From assembly GCA_903873965.1 (NCBI GenBank), contig CAIQQO010000005.1, positions 1 through 64,000 of the forward strand: a stretch of 64,000 nt of DNA, in the 5' to 3' direction. The first letter of the stretch is position 1, and each line of letters starts with the position of its first letter. The stretch is from an uncultured bacterium (lineage in GTDB: Bacteria; Chloroflexota; Anaerolineae; J036; Brachytrichaceae). Below are positions 34,658 to 44,207 of the stretch, piece after piece. Both the position numbers and the translations under genes were made by a program. The notes under the pieces were generated by a model. It did not search any database. It saw only the letters and a list, made by a program, of their open reading frames with translations, and was not told where the DNA came from.

Positions 34658-35503
34658 ATGATAGGACAGGCAGAAGTTGAGCAGTATCAGCAAGAGGGTT
34701 ATGCTGTAGCCCGCGGATTGTTCCCAGAGGCGGAAGTCAATGCTTTGCGCGATCATTATATGCGCTTGCGGACTCAGGGTTCCTATCCCGGCGACTCGTC
34801 CGGCGTGGCGCTGTCCGGCGACGCGGATGACCCGTGGAAACACTATCCGCGTATGATCCACATGCATCGCTGGGATGAAGCTTCATTGCGCTGGTTTATT
34901 GATCCGCGTTTGAATGACAGCCTCACAAAACTGTTGGGCATCAGTCCGTTGGCCGTGCAGACCATGATGTACTTCAAACCACCGGGAGGGCGCGGTCAGG
35001 CTTTGCATCAAGATCAGTACTACCTGCGCGCTCAGCCCGGCACATGCATTGCGGCATGGATGGCAGTCGATACTGTGGACGAAGAGAATGGCTGCTTGAT
35101 GGTGGTGCCGGGCAGCCACACCATACCTTTGCTGTGTACGATTCCCGCTGATACGCGCCTGAGCGTCACCGATGTCACTGTACCGCTACCCGCAGGGATG
35201 ACAGCCGTGCCTGTGCGGATGCAACCCGGCGACGTGCTGTTTTTCAATGGACAGATGATTCATGGCAGCTTGCCCAACGTCAGCGCCACGCGTTTTCGGC
35301 GCGCGCTTATTGGCCATTATGTTGCTGCTGATGCGCAACAGGTGGCAAGCTGGTTCCAACCCACCTTGCGCATGGATGGCAGTGTGGTTGAACTGGGCAC
35401 AAGCGAGGCGGGCGGCGAATGCGGCGTATGGGTTGAACATGAGGGGCGTTTCGAAGTTGAAATGACAACCGTAGCTGCGTTTGCCGGACAAGCCCATGAG
35501 TAA
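34658..35503 (+). CDS. Phytanoyl-CoA dioxygenase-family Fe(II)/2-oxoglutarate oxygenase
   Basis: A 281-residue protein starting at ATG 34658 with GGAGG upstream. The iron-binding triad is visible as HQDQYY near residue 116 and MIHGSLPN near 208, in the usual HxD...H order of the PhyH family, and the RFRRALIGHY strand is the 2-oxoglutarate-binding arginine region. It would hydroxylate a small molecule using O2 and 2-oxoglutarate; the substrate is not identifiable. The stop overlaps the next start by 8 bp, so it probably acts with the dienelactone hydrolase. Confidence 0.85.
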   Translation: MIGQAEVEQYQQEGYAVARGLFPEAEVNALRDHYMRLRTQGSYPGDSSGVALSGDADDPWKHYPRMIHMHRWDEASLRWFIDPRLNDSLTKLLGISPLAVQTMMYFKPPGGRGQALHQDQYYLRAQPGTCIAAWMAVDTVDEENGCLMVVPGSHTIPLLCTIPADTRLSVTDVTVPLPAGMTAVPVRMQPGDVLFFNGQMIHGSLPNVSATRFRRALIGHYVAADAQQVASWFQPTLRMDGSVVELGTSEAGGECGVWVEHEGRFEVEMTTVAAFAGQAHE

Positions 35504-36236
35504 TGAAAGTATGGCACTTACCTCAACAGACGGACTCAAAATTCAGAATGTCAGCGTCCCTTTGATCAACAGTTCGCGCAAGTCGGTTGACGCCTATCTG
35601 GCCGCGCCGCAAGGAACGCCGGCCGCTGAGTCGTTGCCGGGCCTGATCGTGATTCATGAGATGCCGTTGATCAGTGAGAACATCCGCGACATCGCGCGGC
35701 GCTTTGCGCATGAAGGTTACGCGGCTCTGGCCGTGGACTTGATGTCGCAGGCGCCAGTGGCGGTGTGCATGATGCGCGTGATGAATGGCATGATGTTCAA
35801 CCCACTCAAAAATGGCATCGTGGCCGAGCTGCAGCAGGCGCTCGATTTCCTGCAACAGCAGCCGGGCGTACACCCGAAGCGCGTCGGGGTGATAGGCTTT
35901 TGCATGGGTGGTACGTTCGCGTTGCAGATGGCTTGCGTCGATAAAGATGTGAAGGCGGCATCCGTGTTTTACGGCATGAATCCGCGCCCGTTTGAGGTCA
36001 TTGCGCAGGCGTGTCCCATCGTCGGCAGTTACCCCGATAAAGACTTTACCACCGAGGCCGGGCGCAATCTGGACAAGATGCTGGACCGGTACAACGTCCC
36101 GCACGACATCAAGGAGTACCCGAACTCGCTGCACTCATTCTTCAATGACGACAAGCGCAGTTTCAATCCCGAGGCGTCTGCTGATGCGTGGAAGCGCGTG
36201 CTGGCTTTCTTCAAGCAACATATCAGTAAAATGTGA
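35496..36236 (+). CDS. Dienelactone hydrolase-family protein
   Basis: A 246-residue alpha/beta-hydrolase. The nucleophile elbow is GFCMGGT near residue 134 with Cys, the hallmark of dienelactone hydrolase; HEMPLISE and the His in LHSFFND complete the Cys-Asp-His/Glu set. Carboxymethylenebutenolidase activity opens the lactone ring in aromatic degradation, but no other pathway genes lie nearby, so another lactone may be the substrate. Starts at ATG 35496 overlapping the oxygenase stop; ATG 35511 is also possible. Confidence 0.88.
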   Translation: MSNESMALTSTDGLKIQNVSVPLINSSRKSVDAYLAAPQGTPAAESLPGLIVIHEMPLISENIRDIARRFAHEGYAALAVDLMSQAPVAVCMMRVMNGMMFNPLKNGIVAELQQALDFLQQQPGVHPKRVGVIGFCMGGTFALQMACVDKDVKAASVFYGMNPRPFEVIAQACPIVGSYPDKDFTTEAGRNLDKMLDRYNVPHDIKEYPNSLHSFFNDDKRSFNPEASADAWKRVLAFFKQHISKM

Positions 36237-36434
36237 AACTGAGGCGGATGCGACATCCGTGTATCGGTCGGAAGCATAGACATTGAGCGACCGCATGCTG
36301 CTGAAGTCGAATGCGAGTGAGTCGACAGCGCCACAACCGAATCAGTGGATCGATATTGAAGCCACGACGGAGTTGGACTATCGATATTCGGATGAAAGCT
36401 TTCCCCCACTCGCCCAGAATGAAGTCGCAACAGG
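36237..36434. other. Spacer between convergent genes
   Basis: 198 bp between the stops of the dienelactone hydrolase and the ABC ATPase genes. A small hairpin CGGATG-cga-CATCCG (36245-36259) lies 9 bp after the plus-strand stop. A 66-residue frame at 36283 has no family resemblance and no clear ribosome binding site and is not called. Confidence 0.5.
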
Positions 36435-37496
36435 CTATCCAAGCACCAAACATGCATTGCGAGGAAAACTGAGAACAATTTGATGGCCGGTCTGCGGTAC
36501 ATTCAGATCAGGTCGGTTGAATTCATCGACAAGCAGCGACTGATTGCCCAGCCGCACCTGCACCCGTACGATCGAGCCTCGAAAGGTAATATTCTCGACA
36601 ACACATGTCAACTGGTTATCACCATCATGGCGCTCAGACTCATTCAGCGAGATCATCTCGGGGCGTAGCGCAACGTTGATCTGCTGACCGACGCCGGCGG
36701 TCGTAATGGCTTCGGTGGTGAGGGCAATGTTGTCGACCATGATCCGCCCGGCAGCAGCGTCAACCACCGTGGCGGGGAACACGTTAAGCGTGCCGACAAA
36801 CGATGCTGCAAAAGCAGTGCGCGGGAAGTTATAGATCTCGAACGGTGTGCCGACCTGCTCTATGCGACCTGCGTTCATCACCACAATGCGGTCGGAGAGC
36901 GAGAAGGCTTCTTCCTGATCATGCGTCACGTAGATGGTTGTAATGCCCAACTGGCGCTGGATGGCGCGAATCTCGACGCGCAACGAGTCGCGAATTTTGG
37001 CGTCGAGCGCCGAAAGCGGTTCATCCAGCAGCAGCACCTGTGGGCGAATCACAATCGCGCGCGCCAATGCCACCCGTTGTTGCTGCCCGCCCGATATTTG
37101 ATAAGGATAGCGGTCGGCCAGCGCTTCCAGCTTGATTAAGGCCAGCATTTCGCCCACGCGCTTTTTAGTTTCGCGCGCCGGTGTGCGCGCAATAGTCAGT
37201 CCGAAGGCGATATTATCGGCAACGCTCATGTGGGGGAACAACGCGTAGGACTGGAAAACCATGCCCATATTGCGCTGATTGGGCGGCCTCGCCGTAACGT
37301 CGTTATTGCCTAACCGAATCTGTCCTGTTGTAGGATGCTCAAAACCAGCGATCATGCGCAGCGTGGTCGTCTTGCCGCAGCCGCTTGGACCAAGGAACGA
37401 GATAAACTCGCCTTGTTCAACGTGTAGATTGAAGTTGTCGACTGCGGTTTGCAGTGCAAAAACCTTGCGCACATCATTCAGTTCAAGAAATGCCAT
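36435..37496 (-). CDS. ABC importer ATPase of the PotA/FbpC type
   Basis: A 353-residue ATPase: Walker A GPSGCGKTT, signature ISGGQQQRVALAR, Walker B VLLLDEPLSALD and the switch His in THDQEEAF. The C-terminal 110 residues are the TOBE/MOP-like regulatory domain of polyamine/iron importers. It is the last gene of a minus-strand set with two permeases and a binding lipoprotein, so it drives import of an anion, cation or polyamine. The specific solute cannot be read; spermidine/putrescine, Fe(III) and thiamine are the family options. Confidence 0.9.
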   Translation of the reverse strand: MAFLELNDVRKVFALQTAVDNFNLHVEQGEFISFLGPSGCGKTTTLRMIAGFEHPTTGQIRLGNNDVTARPPNQRNMGMVFQSYALFPHMSVADNIAFGLTIARTPARETKKRVGEMLALIKLEALADRYPYQISGGQQQRVALARAIVIRPQVLLLDEPLSALDAKIRDSLRVEIRAIQRQLGITTIYVTHDQEEAFSLSDRIVVMNAGRIEQVGTPFEIYNFPRTAFAASFVGTLNVFPATVVDAAAGRIMVDNIALTTEAITTAGVGQQINVALRPEMISLNESERHDGDNQLTCVVENITFRGSIVRVQVRLGNQSLLVDEFNRPDLNVPQTGHQIVLSFPRNACLVLG

Positions 37497-37518
37497 CGTT
37501 GTTTTTCACCGTTATTGC

Positions 37519-38313
37519 TTATTTAAGGCCAGCCATAGGCGCCTGCCCCGGAATGCGCCGACTTAGCAGTTGAATGGCTGCGGTCGTCCCCCACGTCAAG
37601 GCAAAACTGATCACGGCAAGCGCCGAGGGTTCGTATATTTTGCTGCTGCTGAGCAGGTCCATGTAGGGGCCAAACGCTGGCCATACCAGCAAGGAGGCCA
37701 TCGTGAACTCGCCCATCACGATGGCAAATGTGACAAACGCGCCACTCAGAATCGATGCGCGTAAGTTTGGCAGAATTACGCGAATGATGATCGTCGGCCA
37801 TGTCGCGCCCAGGCTTTGGGCCGCTTCTGTCAATGATCGGATATCGATGGAGCGCAGTCCAGTGTCCACCGAGCGATACAGATAGGGCAGCGCCAAAACA
37901 AGGTAGGCTGCTACGAGTAATGCCGGACTGGATACCAGCATAAACGGCGGGTGACTGTAGATGCGGATCAGCCCAAATACAAGTACGACCGCAGGCACGA
38001 CAAAGGGGAGCAGCGTGATAAATTCCATCACGGGGCGTAGTTTCGGCAGGCGTATGTGTATCCAGTATGCCGTCGGCACAATGAGAATAATCCCAGTCAC
38101 AATCGTCAGGAGCGACATCTCGGCAGAGAACAGAAATGTCTCGCCAAAACGGGGATCCTTTAATACGTTGGCATAGGCCAGCAGGCTGAGTTCGCCGCGT
38201 TTGGCGCGGAGAGAAAAATCAACCGTGGCATAAAGCGGGATGATGAAATAGGCTGCGCCCAGGGCAAACCACAGCCAAGACCATGCTGAGCCAGATGCGC
38301 GTTTCTTCAGCAT
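37519..38313 (-). CDS. ABC importer permease 2 (PotC/ThiP-like)
   Basis: A 264-residue permease with six hydrophobic helices. The cytoplasmic EAA loop reads SLTEAAQSLGATWPTIIIRVILPNLRAS. GAGGAACAT precedes the ATG at 38313. It forms a heterodimeric channel with the preceding permease and is driven by the ATPase at 36435. Confidence 0.85.
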   Translation of the reverse strand: MLKKRASGSAWSWLWFALGAAYFIIPLYATVDFSLRAKRGELSLLAYANVLKDPRFGETFLFSAEMSLLTIVTGIILIVPTAYWIHIRLPKLRPVMEFITLLPFVVPAVVLVFGLIRIYSHPPFMLVSSPALLVAAYLVLALPYLYRSVDTGLRSIDIRSLTEAAQSLGATWPTIIIRVILPNLRASILSGAFVTFAIVMGEFTMASLLVWPAFGPYMDLLSSSKIYEPSALAVISFALTWGTTAAIQLLSRRIPGQAPMAGLK

Positions 38314-38320
38314 ATGTTCC

Positions 38321-39136
38321 TCACTTGATCCAGCGGCTCGTGCGCTGCCCAAGCAGTGTGTAGCCGCCGATCGACAGCGCCATAATCACGATCATTCCCA
38401 GCGACAAACTGTTGCCCAGCCCCGGGTTGTTCAACACATCGCCCGTGATCTGGTTGCCAATCAAAATCGTCACCAGATTGATGGTTCCGCCCGTCAACGC
38501 ATAAGCAGTGGCATATGCGCCAAAGGCATTGCCAAACAAAAGCACCATGGTTGCCAGCAGGTTGGGCAACAGAATGGGCAACGCCACGCGCTGCCAATAC
38601 ACCAACGGCGTCGCGCCGAGGTTTTCTGCCGCTTCGCGCCATTCAGAGCGCAATCCTTCCAGCGCCGGTGTGATGATCAGGATCATCAGCGGGATCTGGA
38701 AGTAAATGTAGGTCAGGCTAAGCCCCAGGAAGTTGTACAGACTAAACCCAGCCTGGTAAATATCGATGCCAAAAACAGACTTCAGCAGCACCGACACTAG
38801 TCCCAGTCGCCCCAGTGTGGAAATAAACGCGAAAGCCAGGGGGACGCCTGCAAAGTTGGAGGCCACGCCGGAGAAGGTAATGACCGCCGACTGCAACCAT
38901 CGCGGCAACCCTCCAAGGACGATGGCATAGGCTATCAGAAAACCGAACAATCCGCCTGCTACTGCTGTTACCAGGCTGAGTTCGATGCTGGTCAGGTAGG
39001 CACTCAGCACAATCGGCTGCGACAGCTGGCTGATATTCTCAAGCGTAAATGCACCTGTGGCATCCTGAAAACTTCCAATGATGATATTCAGCGTAGGCAG
39101 GATAAGAAATGCAAAGGCGAAAATGAGAAACGGCAC
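38321..39136 (-). CDS. ABC importer permease 1 (PotB-like), start uncertain
   Basis: A permease of at least 271 residues with the EAA loop WREAAENLGATPLVYWQRVALPILLPNL. The first in-frame standard start is GTG 39136, which would begin directly at membrane helix 1. The frame is open upstream to about 39260 and encodes a typical permease N-terminus (including KAHKRWSWAWVGVV), yet that extension holds no ATG, GTG or TTG in frame. A CTG near 39238 or ATT near 39253 could initiate. Six to seven helices; acts with the permease at 37519. Confidence 0.85.
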   Translation of the reverse strand: MPFLIFAFAFLILPTLNIIIGSFQDATGAFTLENISQLSQPIVLSAYLTSIELSLVTAVAGGLFGFLIAYAIVLGGLPRWLQSAVITFSGVASNFAGVPLAFAFISTLGRLGLVSVLLKSVFGIDIYQAGFSLYNFLGLSLTYIYFQIPLMILIITPALEGLRSEWREAAENLGATPLVYWQRVALPILLPNLLATMVLLFGNAFGAYATAYALTGGTINLVTILIGNQITGDVLNNPGLGNSLSLGMIVIMALSIGGYTLLGQRTSRWIK

Positions 39137-39353
39137 GACGCCAACCCATGCCCACGACCAGCGCTTGTGCGCTTTGTCGGGGGCTGGCAGCGACTCATGG
39201 GAAGTCTTCTCCGCGCCCTTCGGACCTTCGTATGTCAGTTCTCCGGTGGTAATAGCTGTTTATCCCCTTGGTGCAAACAACGCAGAGCAGGTGCTAGCTC
39301 TACTTTGCGTTGTCTGATCGTGTCATGCGACTTGGCCGCAACCAGCGTGTTTT

Positions 39354-40517
39354 TTACTTAACGTCAAGACCGACGACGGCATCCCAGTTCTTGGTGATGA
39401 CTTCCTTGGCCTTGGTAATCTGATCGAGTGTTGGGAAAGCTGCTTTGGCGTACACTTCAGCCGGGGGCAGCTTGGCCGCAAGATCGGCGGGAATGATGCC
39501 CCGCTTGGCCAGATCGTTGTAACGAATGGGGTGCGCATAACCCTTCAATAAGCCAATCTGACCGGCATCGGAATACAGGTATTCCATCCACAGCTTGGCG
39601 GCATTCGGATTCGGCGCATACTTGCTGATCGCCTGAACATACACACCGGCGATGACGCCACTGGGGGGAACCACAACGGCAATATTGACTGTGCCGCTCA
39701 TGGTGTCTCGGTCGCCCAGCGCGTTATAGTCCCAGCGCAACACGATCGGAGTCTCGCCTTTGCCAATGGTTGCAACATTGGCAATCACAGGCACCAGGTT
39801 GCCGGACTTGTTCAACTTGGCAAAGAAATCCAGACCAGGCTGCGGATTATCGAGCGATCCGCCATTAGCCAGCGCAGCAGCCCACACGGCGCTCCATGCC
39901 TGGTTCGACTGGCGCGGATCACCAGCCAATGCAATCTGACCCTTGTACTCAGGCTTGAGCAGGTCAGCCCAGTCCTGCGGCACATTTTTAATAATATCTG
40001 TGTTGACTTCAAAAGCAAGAACGCCGTAGTAATCGCCATACCACTTGCCGTCTTTGTCTTTCAAAGTATCGGGAATCGTGTCCCATGTGGATACTTTATA
40101 GGGCTGCACCAGATCCTGACTGGCGGCATCCGGTCCAAAACCGAAGCCAACATCGATCGAGTCTGGAGCCTGTGGCCCTTTGTTGTCTTTGTTCGCCTTG
40201 ATGGCTTCAAGTTCCTGCGCGGAACTGCCATCGGGGTTGATCTCGTTCAACTTCAGGCCGTACTTGGCCTTGAATGAGTCAAGTAGTTCGCCATAATTAG
40301 CCCAGTTGCGGGGAAGCGCAATCACGTTCAGGCTGCCTTCTTTTTTTGCGGCGGCGGCCAGGTCATCGAGGCTCGTGGCAGCAGCAGCCGTGGCGGCTGG
40401 CTTAGAAGATTCTGTGGCTTTGGGCGCGGGAGTCGGCGTTGTTGCAGCCCCGCACGCGCTAACCAATAAGGCAAGCGCCGGCAGAACTAATAGAGCACTT
40501 TGATACTTCAACTTCAT
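39354..40517 (-). CDS. Extracellular solute-binding lipoprotein of the ABC importer
   Basis: A 387-residue lipoprotein starting at ATG 40517, with GAGGATCTAT upstream. The signal ends in LLVSAC, a lipobox, followed by an Ala/Thr/Pro-rich linker. The mature part is a family-1 type binding protein (GFGFGPDAASQDLV, WDTIPDTL and WGDYYGVLAFEV segments) similar to iron, thiamine or spermidine binding proteins. It captures the solute outside the membrane for the permease pair. It is the first gene of the minus-strand operon. Confidence 0.88.
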   Translation of the reverse strand: MKLKYQSALLVLPALALLVSACGAATTPTPAPKATESSKPAATAAAATSLDDLAAAAKKEGSLNVIALPRNWANYGELLDSFKAKYGLKLNEINPDGSSAQELEAIKANKDNKGPQAPDSIDVGFGFGPDAASQDLVQPYKVSTWDTIPDTLKDKDGKWYGDYYGVLAFEVNTDIIKNVPQDWADLLKPEYKGQIALAGDPRQSNQAWSAVWAAALANGGSLDNPQPGLDFFAKLNKSGNLVPVIANVATIGKGETPIVLRWDYNALGDRDTMSGTVNIAVVVPPSGVIAGVYVQAISKYAPNPNAAKLWMEYLYSDAGQIGLLKGYAHPIRYNDLAKRGIIPADLAAKLPPAEVYAKAAFPTLDQITKAKEVITKNWDAVVGLDVK

Positions 40518-40833
40518 ATAGATCCTCACTTACACGAACGACAAAATTCTGACTCGGCCACAATGTTTCAAGGCCTAGTGTAGTGTAGCGAAGGTATGTT
40601 AAGAATGTGTGATGTAGCCGGAGTGTTAATGGTGCCCCAAAAACAACTTCTGTGTTGTCGCCTCATTCAGTTGTCCTTCGTTCACCCCATTGTACATGAT
40701 ACATGCTGGAGTAGCTGGTAGCTGCGTCCTGCAGTCCTGCATCGGAAAGCGGGTGGTTGGCTCAATGCCACAGGGGACTCTACATGTTCGGACTGGACCG
40801 GGCATCCATCAGATCGAACAGTGCAGCGGCGCG
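40518..40833. other. Gene-free spacer upstream of the ABC importer operon
   Basis: 316 bp without a gene, between the divergently-placed... both flanking genes are on the minus strand, so this is the promoter region of the importer and the tail of the surface-protein gene region. On the minus strand a TTGAAA (about 40573-40578) and TACACT direct repeats (near 40577-40590) are seen but no well-spaced promoter. No RNA gene or strong hairpin was found. Confidence 0.45.
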
Positions 40834-42414
40834 CTAGCGATTCAGCATCGGCAGCAGAGCGCGCCCGCACGCGGGGCTGAATGGGTTTAGGGGCGGCATG
40901 GTAATCACCACCGGCGGCGCTGCTGCGCTCAATGTTGACGCCACACCCGCCAATCTGTTTTGTGGTTCACCTGCTGGCGCGGCAAGGAACGAGCGCGTCC
41001 CGTTATCCAGCACCTGCACAGCGGGACACAGTGCCGTGCCTGGCGTGCCCAGATCAATACTGGCGCGGTACTGGGCCAGCGTGCCCACAAAGTGCTGCGC
41101 GCTGTAGCTCGTAACGCGCAGATAGTACAGCCCGTCTGCCGTCGCGGGGAGTGTACCCGAGAACATGGGGCAATAGGGATATAGCGGCTTTGCTGGATTA
41201 GGCTGGAAGTCGCATATAAACGTGTCATCTGCCGATAACCCCGACCCCGTCAGGCAAGGCCCGTCCGGCGTCGCACTGATACACACCATTGGATCAAAAC
41301 TGGTGGCAGCGTAAGCCGTGTTTACAGTGATGGTCACGTTCCAGCCCGCCTGCGCGCTGAAGGCATAGCGATCTTCGGCCAGCCACGGGCTTGGCTGCAG
41401 CGAACCGGTATAGACTTGGTGCGCCAGTATCTGCTGATCCGGGTTGCCCCAGTTGCATTGATACACGGCTGCGCTTGCGCCAATCTCAGTCGTGAGTGTG
41501 TAGGTGGATGGCAGGCACAGGTTCCACGCGTTGCTGTACGCCACGATCGCCACGTTCTCGGTGATGGCGCGTCCCGCAGCCATAATCCCACCTGCGCGCC
41601 CATAGTCCAGGATGACCATGCTTGGCACGCTTGACTGGGCCACGGGTGTCATTACTACGTTGGCTGATGGGATCACGGCGCTGATGTTGCCCGTGTTCTT
41701 GTACGACAGCGCGTAGGTGATCACCGCTGCTCCGTTGATGTTGGCCCAGACGTGCGCTGGGCTGGTCAGTGTCAGGCTGGCCGTAGCATTGACGTTGGCG
41801 CTGCATGGGCGCACGGTCATCTTATAACTGCTGCACAGCGCATTGGTGAACACTGATGTGTTCACGATAGAGAACGCCCCGCTCGCTGGAACGAGAAATG
41901 AATAGGTGAACACTCCCGAGGTGCTGAAGCCCATCCCGCCAAGGTAGTTGGCGCAGATACTGGCTGAGTTGAAACTGCCGTTATACGCCGCGCTGTACAG
42001 ATCGCTCGTACAGCCGGTGGCATCAATCGTGGCGGATACGCATTGGGCATCGGCTGTGGCGTTGGTGAAGTCGTACTTTTGATATGGACGCGCAGCCGCG
42101 TCGGCAATCGCGCATGAACTTGCCTGGCCGCAGGCGCCAATGACGCCATCACGGTTCAACATGCCCGTTTCGGTCGGGCTGGTATTAGAAATCGCGCCGG
42201 TCAGCACGAACGGCACCGCGCATGTGTTAGTACTGCCGATGGGGATTGGTGCGGCAGGCAATGCAGGTGACGACACGTGTGTTATCCCATTGGCCTGTCC
42301 ATGACGCACCATCGCTCCGGCAAAGACATAGCACAGGCACACCACCACGATCGCACAACAGATGCCTAAGGCAGAATCTGACCTCTTGCCACTAACCCCT
42401 GTCTGCCGTTTCAC
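40834..42414 (-). CDS. Large surface/secreted protein, unknown
   Basis: A 526-residue protein with a short basic N-terminus and a hydrophobic anchor (residues 18-38), then a long extracytoplasmic part rich in Ser, Thr, Asn and many Cys. Two beta-rich regions are suggested by the residue pattern (around 55-215 and 330-470); a pre-peptidase C-terminal-like domain may be present in the last part (AEDRYAFSAQAGWNVTITV, GLYYLRVTSY), which is inference. Its start overlaps the end of the helical-repeat gene upstream by 4 bp (ATGA-type coupling). No catalytic motif is seen. Confidence 0.65.
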   Translation of the reverse strand: MKRQTGVSGKRSDSALGICCAIVVVCLCYVFAGAMVRHGQANGITHVSSPALPAAPIPIGSTNTCAVPFVLTGAISNTSPTETGMLNRDGVIGACGQASSCAIADAAARPYQKYDFTNATADAQCVSATIDATGCTSDLYSAAYNGSFNSASICANYLGGMGFSTSGVFTYSFLVPASGAFSIVNTSVFTNALCSSYKMTVRPCSANVNATASLTLTSPAHVWANINGAAVITYALSYKNTGNISAVIPSANVVMTPVAQSSVPSMVILDYGRAGGIMAAGRAITENVAIVAYSNAWNLCLPSTYTLTTEIGASAAVYQCNWGNPDQQILAHQVYTGSLQPSPWLAEDRYAFSAQAGWNVTITVNTAYAATSFDPMVCISATPDGPCLTGSGLSADDTFICDFQPNPAKPLYPYCPMFSGTLPATADGLYYLRVTSYSAQHFVGTLAQYRASIDLGTPGTALCPAVQVLDNGTRSFLAAPAGEPQNRLAGVASTLSAAAPPVVITMPPLNPFSPACGRALLPMLNR

Positions 42415-43355
42415 CCCGGCTCCTCGTAATACATCTTGAAGTACCTGGCGATGCGCTCGGGCGAGGCACGCTCGGACACATCCAGAATGGATTGAACAGA
42501 CTCAGCCGGCTCGACGCACGCATCCAGCCGGGCGCGGTATGTCTCGGCGCCGAGTCGATATCCGATGGCTGTCAGCGCCATGAGGATATCATCACGTTCA
42601 CCGCTGTAGCGCTCATTGGTGGCGGACGCACCTGACTGAGTGCACACGGCCAGACGTCGGACCAGTTCGCGCAGAGTTTGTTCGCCGCCCCGTAGCGAGG
42701 CAAAGGCGTATTGTTCCGCGAAGAAAAGCCCCGCGCGCATCAGTTCGGCCATCCACTCATCTACCTGCGGGTGTTGCACATCGATCAAACCCCACAAGGC
42801 GCCCACAATAGGGCCACTGTCGGGGCTATCTTTCACGCGCGAATAGAAGCGCGCCATTGTCTGGGTGGCTTCCTGTATCTGCATTAACCCCAGTGCGACA
42901 CAAGCCAAGCTTTGCCCGTAGGTGTCCAGATTGTTGAAGCATTGCAGCAAGGCCTGTCCACCAGGCTCATCCAGGCGGCGCAGCGCACCGATCAGGCGTT
43001 CGATGACGATATGCCGCACTGCCTCATCGGGGATGGATTGCGAACTCTTCATGCGGCGCACGATGTGCGGCAGGGCGTCCATGCCGAACTCATTCATGCG
43101 TTGTGTCCAGGCTAGTTGCGCCACCCCACGCGACAGCGGCGCCATGCGCACGATGTCTGTCGGGTTGGTGGCCTCAATGATGCGCTTGAAGGCTTCACCT
43201 TCTTCGCCTTCTGCTTTTGCATCGGTTAGGCGATAGACGGATTGCAGCGTCTTGTCGAAGTCTTTGCGCAGACCGGCCAGTCGATAGAATGTTTGAGTGC
43301 TGGGGACGTTGTTGGGAAGCGATTCTGATTGCCGATTGGCATTAGGGTTGGTCAT
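42411..43355 (-). CDS. Helical repeat (HEAT-like) protein, unknown
   Basis: A 314-residue all-helical, soluble protein with regularly spaced helix pairs such as LPHIVRRMKSSQ, VIERLIGALRRL, ALLQCFNNL and GPIVGALWGLID, which suggests HEAT/ARM-type repeats. No family is recognised. A TATAAT lies 15 bp before its ATG on the minus strand and no ribosome binding site is seen, so its transcript is nearly leaderless. Its role with the surface protein gene downstream is unknown. Confidence 0.6.
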   Translation of the reverse strand: MTNPNANRQSESLPNNVPSTQTFYRLAGLRKDFDKTLQSVYRLTDAKAEGEEGEAFKRIIEATNPTDIVRMAPLSRGVAQLAWTQRMNEFGMDALPHIVRRMKSSQSIPDEAVRHIVIERLIGALRRLDEPGGQALLQCFNNLDTYGQSLACVALGLMQIQEATQTMARFYSRVKDSPDSGPIVGALWGLIDVQHPQVDEWMAELMRAGLFFAEQYAFASLRGGEQTLRELVRRLAVCTQSGASATNERYSGERDDILMALTAIGYRLGAETYRARLDACVEPAESVQSILDVSERASPERIARYFKMYYEEPG

Positions 43356-43369
43356 GTTTTGGTAAAGGA

Positions 43370-43375
43370 ATTATA
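43370..43375 (-). promoter_or_regulatory. Minus-strand -10 element (TATAAT)
   Basis: ATTATA on the plus strand is TATAAT on the minus strand, 14 bp upstream of the ATG at 43353-43355. The predicted start point leaves a leader of only about 7 bases. Confidence 0.5.
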
Positions 43376-43528
43376 ACGGCAGGCGCGGAGCGAACACGTG
43401 GGCAGCAACCTCGGTTGTCGTTTCCCGCGTCGACTTCCCGGCCAACCTCCCCAATGCTTCGTCAAATTCCTCGCTGCTTCGCGCTTCAATTCCTCGAATG
43501 GTACCAATAACCACTATGTTTTGAGAAG

Positions 43529-43584
43529 TTGTCAGCCAAGTTGTCAGGAAATGTCAACTTTTCCGGCAACTTTTTCGCTAGAGT
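43529..43584 (+). promoter_or_regulatory. TGTCAG-repeat promoter 1 (cox-like operon)
   Basis: Half-sites TTGTCAG (43529), TTGTCAG (43541) and ATGTCAA (43551), then CTTTTCC and a further CGGCAAC (43564), followed by TAGAGT as -10 at 43579. Spacing is 12 and 10 bp between half-sites and exactly 28 bp from the last half-site to the -10. The same geometry is found at five other places in the window. It drives the coxG-like gene 22 bp later. Confidence 0.7.
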
Positions 43585-43605
43585 AGGGTGCAGTACCTGT
43601 AACCT

Positions 43606-44064
43606 ATGAAAATATCCGGCACTTATTCAATTCAGGCTGAGCAACAAGCGGTCTACGATGTGTTCATGAATCCCGACGCCATTGCCAAAGCACTTCCTGG
43701 CGTAGATCGCCTTGTTCCTATCGAAGACCAACTCAATGCGTGGACCGTTACGGCCAAAATAGGCATCGCGGCTGTCAGCGGCATGTATACGGGCATCGTC
43801 CGCATGAGCGATCTCGCGTCGCCACACCATTTCCGCCTCACCGTTGATGGAGAGGGTCAGGGCAGCATCATCGGGGGGGATGTTCAGGTCGACTTATCGT
43901 ATGACGCAGGCGCGGGCAAAACCACCATTGTCTGGAATGCTGATGCCAATGTGTTTGGCCGCCTGGCTGGGGTGGGGCAGCGGTTGATCTCCGCTGCCGC
44001 CTCGATGCTGGCGCGGCAATTCTTCAGCAGCCTGAGCCGCCAGATACCAGGAGTGGATAACTAA
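43606..44064 (+). CDS. CoxG-like SRPBCC protein
   Basis: A 152-residue protein of the START/SRPBCC fold: MKISGTYSIQAEQQAVYDVFMNPDAIAKALPGVDRLVP is the typical CoxG N-terminus, with the helix-grip pocket closing in the C-terminal helix AASMLARQFFSSLSRQIP. CoxG proteins associate with the cox cluster and are proposed to help the Mo/Cu enzyme or anchor it to the membrane. Start at ATG 43606, about 15 bases after the predicted transcription start; no strong ribosome site. First gene of the operon, driven by the TGTCAG-repeat promoter. Confidence 0.85.
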   Translation: MKISGTYSIQAEQQAVYDVFMNPDAIAKALPGVDRLVPIEDQLNAWTVTAKIGIAAVSGMYTGIVRMSDLASPHHFRLTVDGEGQGSIIGGDVQVDLSYDAGAGKTTIVWNADANVFGRLAGVGQRLISAAASMLARQFFSSLSRQIPGVDN

Positions 44065-44207
44065 AGGAGGGAAATACAGAGGCTTTGAAGGTGAGTATGA
44101 CTGACTGGGCGCAATAAGTCGTTGCCCGGCTTCCGGGATTTTGGAAGCGCAGGGTGGACGACAAAGTCTTATATGGACCGTAAGGTCTAGGCCAAGGAGC
44201 AATAGGC

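Noticed and set aside
36283-36483. 66-residue frame between convergent genes
   Set aside because: No ribosome site, no family resemblance, and it overlaps the end of the ABC ATPase gene.
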